The position numbers were made by a program, and so were the translations under genes. 48,002 nucleotides of DNA from a virus, in the IMG/VR virus record IMGVR_UViG_3300044972_001626, positions 1-48,002 of that record, one strand, 5' to 3'. Below the pieces are notes generated by a model. That model saw only the letters and a program-made list of their open reading frames with translations, searched no databases and had not been told where the DNA came from. Of this stretch, positions 42,115 through 48,002 are shown in pieces. The first letter of the stretch is position 1; every line of letters starts with the position of its first letter.

Positions 42115-44571
42115 TTATTTAGTCAAGGTTTCTACATTCTTTCCCCAAATATTTTTCATCATAAGATCCCAATTTTTTGCTTGAGCATCCGTTTCTTGCT
42201 TTTGGCGTTTAAGTTCTTCGCGTTCTGCTGGGTCACCACCGATACGCCCACCTGCACCGCCACCTCCGCCGCCTCCACCGCCACCCTTCTTGCCAGGAAG
42301 TAATTTGGAACCACCTCCGATAGCTGCTGCTGCTATAAGAGTGTTGACAATCTTATTTACTATAGGATCAGTTACTGGAGCTATGTCTGGAGTTACTGTT
42401 GGTGCAATTGTTGGAGCAACTGTTGGTGCAGTTACAGGTACTGTTGATGTAGATGGTGCTGTTGTTGTTGAGGTTGCTGGTGCTGGAACTGTTGTTGGTG
42501 CTGTCGTTGTATCAGTTACAGCAGATGGTACCTGAGTTGTGGGTGTATCGCTTGGTGTTGAAGGCGATGCTGTTGGTGGTGGTACGTTAGTAGTGGGTTG
42601 TGTTGATGTCGTTCTATTAGCTGCTGAAGGAAGTAAAGACTTTACAAAAGCATCAATAGACTTACGATCAACAGGTTCTGGAGTTGGAGTAACTTTAATT
42701 ACTTCTCCTTTGGGTGTAACACTAACTGGTTCGGGATTTGCGTTTGATCTAGGTGCTTTAGCTGGCTCCGAAACCATTAGATCCATATTACGTGTTGGTT
42801 TCCAAACATCCGGTGCTGATGCTCTAATAGCAGGTGGAGTTGATATGTCTGGTACAACAGCTGGTACAGCTTGTGCAGTGACAGCAGCTAATTGTGCTGC
42901 AGTTTTTGCTGCTCCTGTTTCTTTCACTCCAGTAGAAATATCTTTTGCTGCTTGTCGGGTTGCATACTTAGTATCAGCCAAAACTTGACTATATGTTCGT
43001 TTTGGTGTTGATGCTCTAGGTTGAACAGAAGTTCCTGGTTTCATCCAATTTACTAACTCTGTTCCAGCTTTTTTTACTGTTCCTTTTAGTCCGTCTACTA
43101 CATCAGAAAAACTTGGAGTAGAAGAAGTCTGTTCGGGATTAACTCTCCCCGTTCTCATTTCTCTTTCAATTTTTTCATTTTCTCTGTACTTTGCTTCTTT
43201 TCTTTCTTTTGCTTGATATTCATATCTACTAGTTGGTCTACCTGGTATTGGTTCTCGTATTAATCTAAGAATTGGATCAGCAATAGTTGCAGCCATCACG
43301 GCACCTTCTGCACCTTGAACTACATCTTTTGCGTTTGCTAATTTATCTACTCCTGCAATACCTACTGCTGTATTAATAGCCTGTGCTGTTGCTGCTTTTG
43401 CTGCGGCACCGGATGATACTCTGGCTATGGTTGGAACAATTCTTCCTGCTCCACCAACTAAAGCACCAACTAGTTCTGGGGCAACAATGCCTGCTGCAAC
43501 CATAGCTGCAGTTTCTGGTAATCCCGCAACTAGTTTCGCAGCAGAATCAAATGATGTACCTTTTAATCGACCGGGCATAGATGATCCCTCATCTTCGCTT
43601 CTTGATATAGGCTTCAAAGCTACAGCAGTTTTGGTGTCCATATATGGTTCGTGTGTAGAATATTTGTCTGGATTCTGATCATAATAATCTTGTAAAGCTT
43701 TTCCTTGATATGCCGTTGCAGTTTTATAAAAATCTTGATATGCTTTTAGCTGTTCTCTCGGTAATCCAACAATTCTTTCTGCTACACCTGGCATCATTGG
43801 ACCTACACCGTCTTGTTGTTCTTTTCTTTGTTTTATAAAAGTTTGAACATCTTTTGTCTCTTCATCTGATAATGGAATCTCTTCTACTTTTCTAAAGCCT
43901 TTACCACGTTGTTCCATTTCATATGCATCTAATTTATCACGTAATTTTTTAACTTCAGCATCTCTTTCTTGCATGGTTTGTTCTGGTGTACGATCAGCAC
44001 CAAAAGCTCCCATACCTATTAATGCATTTTGTACATTCTGTAAATTACGGGCTATGAAACTATTATTGTTTGCCATAGCAACGGCTGCACCTTTTTCTTT
44101 TGATCTTATGGCTCTAGCAAGAGAGTTCCAAATTCCACCTTCATCTTCTGGTGCTCTTTTCTTTAATTCACTTTTTGTATAATCAGATGCTTCATCCTCA
44201 AAAATATTAAATCTTTGAACAGATTCTGTAACTTTAACTTGGTTCGGATCGACTTCATCTCCTTTAAAATTATAAATCATAGAACCAGGATATTTTTGAA
44301 TTGCTAATGCAGCTTCTTGTGCACTATTAAAGACACGAACTTTTCTAGCACCATCCACATTAATATGGGCATAGAACTGTCCACTTAGATGTGAATTAAA
44401 TGGAGGATCATTCGATGTATCATCGGAGCCATCATAATCGGTTTCTTCACCAAAAAGTATAGCACATGTTTTCTGAGCAACAAAAGCTTGTTGTTCCAAC
44501 AAAAACCTGCTATAATCTCTTGTTAGCTTTAAGCCAGAGGATTCATTTACGAGTTGGTTGAAATTTTTCAT
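42115..44571 (-). CDS. large capsid-targeted late protein, 818 aa
   Basis: MKNFNQLVNESSG is a capsid-targeting sequence with VNE-S. Residues about 30-330 are mixed and charged; about 350-430 contain long Ala/Val/Gly hydrophobic stretches (AAMVAAGIVAPELVGALVGG) that could insert in membranes. A Thr/Pro/Val-rich linker follows, with TAPTVAPTIAPTVTP-like repeats, then a second hydrophobic patch, a ten-Gly run and a charged tail. This layout suits a protein ejected into the cell envelope. Function unknown. Confidence 0.75.
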   Translation of the reverse strand: MKNFNQLVNESSGLKLTRDYSRFLLEQQAFVAQKTCAILFGEETDYDGSDDTSNDPPFNSHLSGQFYAHINVDGARKVRVFNSAQEAALAIQKYPGSMIYNFKGDEVDPNQVKVTESVQRFNIFEDEASDYTKSELKKRAPEDEGGIWNSLARAIRSKEKGAAVAMANNNSFIARNLQNVQNALIGMGAFGADRTPEQTMQERDAEVKKLRDKLDAYEMEQRGKGFRKVEEIPLSDEETKDVQTFIKQRKEQQDGVGPMMPGVAERIVGLPREQLKAYQDFYKTATAYQGKALQDYYDQNPDKYSTHEPYMDTKTAVALKPISRSEDEGSSMPGRLKGTSFDSAAKLVAGLPETAAMVAAGIVAPELVGALVGGAGRIVPTIARVSSGAAAKAATAQAINTAVGIAGVDKLANAKDVVQGAEGAVMAATIADPILRLIREPIPGRPTSRYEYQAKERKEAKYRENEKIEREMRTGRVNPEQTSSTPSFSDVVDGLKGTVKKAGTELVNWMKPGTSVQPRASTPKRTYSQVLADTKYATRQAAKDISTGVKETGAAKTAAQLAAVTAQAVPAVVPDISTPPAIRASAPDVWKPTRNMDLMVSEPAKAPRSNANPEPVSVTPKGEVIKVTPTPEPVDRKSIDAFVKSLLPSAANRTTSTQPTTNVPPPTASPSTPSDTPTTQVPSAVTDTTTAPTTVPAPATSTTTAPSTSTVPVTAPTVAPTIAPTVTPDIAPVTDPIVNKIVNTLIAAAAIGGGSKLLPGKKGGGGGGGGGGAGGRIGGDPAEREELKRQKQETDAQAKNWDLMMKNIWGKNVETLTK

Positions 44572-44752
44572 AAATTTTAAATATTGATTCCGGGAATGAT
44601 TCAGAGGTGTTTAGAGTAGTTTCTTCGTTTATTTTCTGTACTTTGTTGGTACAAAAGGGAGAAACAGGTTTATAGTAGGTATTAATACCTGTTGTATTTT
44701 GGGTAGCTTTAAGACATAGATTATTCAAATGGGCTAAAATGACAGGATTCAT
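44543..44752 (-). CDS. hypothetical protein, 69 aa
   Basis: Unrecognised (MNPVILAHLNNLCLKATQNT...). CTAAATA lies 8 nt before the ATG. It overlaps the start of the 818-residue protein gene by 29 bases. Support is the late motif only, so it is uncertain. Confidence 0.45.
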   Translation of the reverse strand: MNPVILAHLNNLCLKATQNTTGINTYYKPVSPFCTNKVQKINEETTLNTSESFPESIFKIYEKFQPTRK

Positions 44753-44932
44753 ACTTAAATTATTTAGGATTCTATAAATAATAATGAATGATCAATTCCC
44801 CCAAAGTACCGTGGATTAGCTCAAACCCAGCCAGTGAACATATTTTAGGTAGTTATGGGTATAAACATAAAAAATATTGTTGTCAAACACAAGAAAAGCA
44901 TAGTGTCATGTTTTTTGCCATTGACAACCAAG

Positions 44933-45427
44933 ATGCTTGAAACTTCCGTACTTCTTCTGAATTACGATCAATCCCCATTGAATATTATTTCGATGCGCAG
45001 AGCTTTATCTTTGATGAGAAAGAACAAAGTCTATTACGAGGAAAATCATACATCAATCTTAAAATTTGTTTCTTCAAGAGAAACAATAAAAATCCCAAGA
45101 ATTTTGATTTTAAAGTACTATGTGAAAACACCAAATAAAAAATGTTTTCCAAGTAAAAAGAATATTCTCAAACGTGATAAATATGTATGTCAATACTGTC
45201 ATATTGAACTAACAGATAAATCTGCTACAGTAGATCATATCATTCCACGCCACAAAGGTGGAGGAAGTACTTGGGTGAATATGGTAGCATGTTGTCGCGA
45301 ATGTAATCTTTATAAAGGTAGTAAGTTACCAAAAGAAGCAAATATGATTTTGGAAACTACACCTAAAGAACCTAAACGTAATTTTATATTTGAAGATGCT
45401 ATTAAATTTTTTATGAGAACCAACTAA
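44933..45427 (+). CDS. HNH endonuclease, 164 aa
   Basis: N-terminal MLETSVLLLNYDQSPLNIISMRRALSLM and C-terminal CQYCHIELTDKSATVDHIIPRHKGG ... NMVACCRECNLYKGSK are typical of a widespread HNH family: zinc CxxC pairs, catalytic DH and the HNH Asn. The start at 44933 matches the usual family start; the frame is open 26 codons further to 44855. May be a free-standing homing nuclease or a DNA-processing enzyme. The stop overlaps the next start. Confidence 0.85.
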   Translation: MLETSVLLLNYDQSPLNIISMRRALSLMRKNKVYYEENHTSILKFVSSRETIKIPRILILKYYVKTPNKKCFPSKKNILKRDKYVCQYCHIELTDKSATVDHIIPRHKGGGSTWVNMVACCRECNLYKGSKLPKEANMILETTPKEPKRNFIFEDAIKFFMRTN

Positions 45428-45714
45428 TGCCAATCTATGCTTTTGTCTGTGAATCGTGTGACCATACCTTTGATGAAATATTATCTATGAAAGATAATAC
45501 AGTTCCATTGAGTAATCCATGTCCTAAATGCAAGAAGAAAAAAATAGTAAGAAACTATGTTGGTGAGAGTGTGGCTATGGCTGTAGATTCAACTATAAGT
45601 GCCAATAAAGCCACTGGGGGAGCTTGGAACGAATTGATGGCTAAGATGAAGCCTGGAATGCCCAAACGCTTTAGACGCAATCTAGATGCGGCTACTGAGC
45701 GTAGGGGTAATTAA
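45427..45714 (+). CDS. FmdB-type zinc-ribbon protein, 95 aa
   Basis: MPIYAFVCESCDHTFDEIL ... PCPKCKKKKIVR is the FmdB zinc-ribbon pattern with two CxxC pairs. The C-terminal half is a basic extension ending in RRFRRNLDA-type sequence. Common in T4-like cyanophages; function unknown, possibly regulatory. Coupled to the HNH gene. Confidence 0.85.
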   Translation: MPIYAFVCESCDHTFDEILSMKDNTVPLSNPCPKCKKKKIVRNYVGESVAMAVDSTISANKATGGAWNELMAKMKPGMPKRFRRNLDAATERRGN

Positions 45715-45735
45715 TAAAACATAAATATTTACGCA

Positions 45736-46119
45736 ATGAGAAGCAGATTTATTATAGAAAAATATGTTATGGGAGATCACAGTGTTTATAACATGGGATC
45801 TCCGTCGTGTGCTATGAGACATTCTGCCATCGTTCCAAAAGCAGACATAGCTGGATTTCTTCACTATATCCTACCAGATGTTAAAAATAAAAAGTTTGAC
45901 GATTATCCCTATGGGGAAAGCGTTGCTATGGCAATCAAACTAGCATTAGATAATGGCAAAAAACACATATCATTTAGCAATAAAGACAAAACGCTAGATG
46001 CAACACTTGCCAAACTGGTAAAAGATGGAGTATTGAAGGAGAATTGGGGAAACTATGAGATTCAGAAATCCCTACCAGCACCTTTAGTCGAATCATTCAC
46101 AGTCAAGATTCTTGATTGA
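45736..46119 (+). CDS. hypothetical protein, 127 aa
   Basis: Unrecognised alpha/beta protein (MRSRFIIEKYVMGDHSVYN...). ATAAATA lies 8 nt before the ATG, suggesting late transcription. Its 3' end overlaps the convergent RuvC-like gene by 17 bases. Confidence 0.65.
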   Translation: MRSRFIIEKYVMGDHSVYNMGSPSCAMRHSAIVPKADIAGFLHYILPDVKNKKFDDYPYGESVAMAIKLALDNGKKHISFSNKDKTLDATLAKLVKDGVLKENWGNYEIQKSLPAPLVESFTVKILD

Positions 46120-46663
46120 GTTTGGTTGCTGCCAAAATTTTGGCAATATAAAAACTATCTATAATATCCGTAACAGGATTAGATAGTGTTTTTTGTGACA
46201 ATACAGATTTCAGATCAACTCTAGTTTCTGCTTCAAAACAATCAAACATCATTTGTTTGTCTGCATTACCTTTACCGGTTGCAATTTTCTTCACCCGGCT
46301 TGGTTCTATAACGCTAAGAGGAATAGCATTCTTGTATAGTTTGTGTTTTAATATACCAACATTTTCGGCTAGATTAAAGATTCTTCCTGTTGAGTTATAT
46401 GCATAACCTTCTAAGGAAACTTCGGCTGCACCTATGCAGAGATTTAAAGCCCATGATGATATCGTATCAAATCTTTCTGTGTCACAATTATAGTCACAAA
46501 AAGGTTCACCATGAATATTATTTAAAAATGTATTCGCATACTTTTTAACATCTGTTAAAAAATAAAACTGACAATTTTCAAAACAGAATGTTCTCCTTGT
46601 ATCAAACATACAGATACATGGAGAGTTCATTGAATAATCGATACCAACAATTGTATGAAACAT
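46103..46663 (-). CDS. RuvC-like Holliday-junction resolvase, 186 aa
   Basis: RNase H-fold nuclease pattern: first Asp in TIVGIDYSMNSP, Glu in VSLEGYAYNSTG, then AENVGILKHKL, IEPSRVKKIATGKGNADK, and a C-terminal DIIDSFYIAK with paired Asp. These are the acidic residues of RuvC. It would resolve branched DNA before packaging, the job T4 gives to gp49. A perfect TATAAATA ends 5 nt before the ATG, so expression is late, which suits that role. Confidence 0.85.
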   Translation of the reverse strand: MFHTIVGIDYSMNSPCICMFDTRRTFCFENCQFYFLTDVKKYANTFLNNIHGEPFCDYNCDTERFDTISSWALNLCIGAAEVSLEGYAYNSTGRIFNLAENVGILKHKLYKNAIPLSVIEPSRVKKIATGKGNADKQMMFDCFEAETRVDLKSVLSQKTLSNPVTDIIDSFYIAKILAATKLNQES

Positions 46664-46668
46664 CCTAT

Positions 46669-46676
46669 TATTTATA
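46669..46676 (-). promoter_or_regulatory. late promoter TATAAATA
   Basis: Perfect motif on the minus strand, then ATAGG and the ATG at 46663 (5 nt). The motif sits inside an inverted repeat, CATCCTAT/ATAGGATG (46661-46681). Confidence 0.75.
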
Positions 46677-46686
46677 GGATGTTAAT

Positions 46687-47121
46687 TTATTTGTTTGTGT
46701 GATCTTCGCAATATTTGACTAATTGTTTTAATTCGTTTAAACTAGCATTAGATTTTAAAGTATTAGCTTTAAAAGAAATAATAGCAATATTGTTTTTCTC
46801 GTAACCTTTATTGTTATCAATTCTATCTATAGACGGTAGATGTGGTGAATTAGGTGGACCAAAAAGAATAAGCGGTATCCCCAAAACAGGACATACCTCT
46901 GGAATAACAATATCAGATTCCTCAATATCAAATTTTATATTTTTACGCTTTGATCTAGTTCTTGCGCCTGTTAGTAGAGAACGAATTGGGTTATCGTATC
47001 GTCTAAGTCTCGTAGCATATGCTTCACATGCTCTACACGCACCTCTTTGTTTTCTAAAGTGTTTCTGTACTTTATTTTTTTTACAAGAGATACATACTTT
47101 TTTTACTTGTTTCTTTGCCAT
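46687..47121 (-). CDS. HNH-type phage endonuclease-like protein, 144 aa
   Basis: N-terminal zinc pairs CISC and CRAC, then CPVLGIPLIL, SIDRIDNNKGYEKNNIAIIS and KANTLKSNASL, a pattern seen in small phage HNH proteins (recalled). The DRID...N motif would hold the active site. Start at 47121. It may be a homing nuclease or a late DNA-repair enzyme. Confidence 0.75.
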   Translation of the reverse strand: MAKKQVKKVCISCKKNKVQKHFRKQRGACRACEAYATRLRRYDNPIRSLLTGARTRSKRKNIKFDIEESDIVIPEVCPVLGIPLILFGPPNSPHLPSIDRIDNNKGYEKNNIAIISFKANTLKSNASLNELKQLVKYCEDHTNK

Positions 47122-47124
47122 GAT

Positions 47125-47457
47125 TTATATTTTTGCAATAAGTAATCCAAGGATTGCAATCATACATCCTATTATTGTTTTCATATCAAATTTGACATTA
47201 TATAACATAATGGGGAATACAACACATAATATTGTAGCCCCCACATCCCATATAATATTTGTAATTAAAAGTTCTTTGGGAGTTTTAATATTTCTTATTA
47301 AAAAATACCAACCATTAGTACTAATGAATGCAGCCAACATACATAAGCCATAAACTGTCCAAGGCTTATCATTATATGTTTTAGAATAGCATATATCAGC
47401 ATAGATCCAATTTGCTATACTTATACCAAGGAATGATAAGAAAATCAACATAACCAT
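47125..47457 (-). CDS. small multi-pass membrane protein, 110 aa
   Basis: Four hydrophobic segments (about residues 2-20, 34-52, 65-85 and 92-109), the size and spacing of a small four-helix transporter-like protein (SMR/EamA-half style). Motif IIWDVGATILCVVFP. GAGGAG upstream lies in the end of the tRNA-Asn. Possible early membrane protein; substrate unknown. Confidence 0.65.
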   Translation of the reverse strand: MVMLIFLSFLGISIANWIYADICYSKTYNDKPWTVYGLCMLAAFISTNGWYFLIRNIKTPKELLITNIIWDVGATILCVVFPIMLYNVKFDMKTIIGCMIAILGLLIAKI

Positions 47458-47465
47458 AATTGAAA

Positions 47466-47539
47466 CTCCTCGGGCTGGATTCGAACCAGCGACATCGAAA
47501 TTAACAGTTTCGCGCTTCTACCAACTGAGCTACCGAGGA
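47466..47539 (-). tRNA. tRNA-Asn (GUU)
   Basis: Minus strand: acceptor TCCTCGG/CCGAGGA, D-arm GCTC, anticodon loop CTGTTAA (anticodon GUU), T-arm GCTGG TTCGAAT CCAGC. Between the nrdJ-like gene and the membrane protein gene, probably co-transcribed. Confidence 0.95.
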
Positions 47540-47546
47540 ACATGAT

Positions 47547-48002
47547 TTATACTACCTGACAACCACCTGCACTGCAAGCAAATTCTTTAGCAGATTCTGT
47601 GTTGTCTTCCATCTCATATTTCATGAGATCATTAAAGTTAACCTTGACCTTTGGGTGGGCTGCATAGGTTGCAGAATCAATTTGCTCAAACGGTGCCTGA
47701 GCATATGTATGATTATCACCACCCGGTAAGAATGCAATACCTGTTGCCATATCAAAGTTCTCCCACAACCAATTGCCTACTTCAAGGAATTCACTGTCCT
47801 TGTAGTTGACGGTAACAGAAGGCTTGTGATGACAGTAATGTTCTTGATATGTTTTCCACAGATCAAGATGGTCAAGTGCACGAAGATCTTCTGTAGTAAC
47901 AGTACCACGAGGAGCCTTCATTGCAAAAGTAAATACGGCAGTAGAAGTTGGGTTTATCACATCATCCTCGCACGGGACTCCTTGATCCTTCATCAAGTTA
48001 TA
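47547..48002 (-). CDS. nrdJ: class II (B12-dependent) ribonucleotide reductase, C-terminal part
   Basis: Open to the right edge, so only about the last 150 residues are present. NLMKDQGVPCEDD, INPTSTAVFTFAMKAP, DLWKTYQEHYCHHKPSVTVNY and LPGGDNHTYAQAPFE match the end of the reductase barrel of monomeric class II enzymes. The chain ends in ACSAGGCQVV, the C-x4-C redox pair that passes electrons to the active site. It makes dNDPs/dNTPs using adenosylcobalamin. Its dependence on B12 is notable next to the phage's CobS/CobT-like pair. Confidence 0.85.
   Translation of the reverse strand, partial: YNLMKDQGVPCEDDVINPTSTAVFTFAMKAPRGTVTTEDLRALDHLDLWKTYQEHYCHHKPSVTVNYKDSEFLEVGNWLWENFDMATGIAFLPGGDNHTYAQAPFEQIDSATYAAHPKVKVNFNDLMKYEMEDNTESAKEFACSAGGCQVV

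Noticed and set aside
42290-42988. Two rightward ORFs opposite the 818-residue protein gene
   Set aside because: Antisense shadows of Thr/Pro/Val repeats, without ribosome-binding site or promoter.
44855-44932. 26-codon N-terminal extension of the HNH protein
   Set aside because: HNH proteins of this type start at MLETSVLLLN; the extension has no initiation signal, though it cannot be excluded.

Overview
The window looks like part of a large tailed-phage genome of the T4-like kind (order of genes, T4-type late promoter motif TATAAATA, capsid-targeting N-termini, phage tRNAs, a phage tmRNA). It is incomplete at both ends: a GMP reductase gene runs off the left edge and a B12-dependent (class II) ribonucleotide reductase gene runs off the right edge. 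No capsid, portal, terminase or polymerase gene is visible. The host cannot be read directly. A circularly permuted tmRNA and a CobS/CobT-like pair are both compatible with an alphaproteobacterial host, but this is inference.

Layout. 1-5.5 kb: guaC, small unknown genes and several late genes for lysine/alanine-rich proteins, plus an orphan perfect sigma70 promoter. 5.5-5.95 kb: a geneless array of intrinsic-terminator-like hairpins. 5.95-19.7 kb: a rightward block that is clearly more GC-rich, made of short operons of unknown proteins, a GP88-like protein, four tRNAs, a CobS-like AAA+ ATPase and a CobT-like protein carrying both HEXXH and a vWA/MIDAS motif. 19.7-20.7 kb: tandem promoters and repeat-rich, mostly non-coding DNA. 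20.7-48 kb: AT-rich, with leftward late genes (many with N-terminal capsid-targeting tags and a predicted prohead-protease site) interleaved with rightward runs of tiny early genes, three more tRNAs, a two-piece tmRNA, HNH proteins, a RuvC-like resolvase and a PD-(D/E)XK exonuclease.

The most striking signals are regulatory. (1) At least twelve genes have a sigma70-like promoter whose -10 box ends 6-7 nt before the start codon, and seven late genes have a TAAATA late motif ending exactly 5 nt before it, so both early and late classes should produce leaderless mRNAs. (2) In the GC-rich block, seven intergenic regions carry the same element: a CTATCGGC hairpin fed by a leftward TTGACA-16-TATACT-type promoter, although every gene there points right; this looks like a family of small antisense/non-coding RNAs. 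(3) Rightward promoters in the same block are followed by 5'-terminal stem-loops whose stems differ in sequence but keep pairing around a TCG loop, and in two cases by a leaderless mini-ORF. (4) The tmRNA is permuted, and its predicted tag reading frame is shifted by one base from an ANxx...LAMAA-like frame.

How the parts fit: the GC-rich small-operon block is probably the early takeover region with stable, individually terminated transcripts; the tRNAs (Lys-UUU, Leu-UAA, Arg-UCU, Ile-UAU, Glu-UUC) read A/U-ending codons that dominate the AT-rich genes; GMP reductase and class II ribonucleotide reductase serve nucleotide supply; the tagged late proteins are probably packaged in the head and delivered to the next host.
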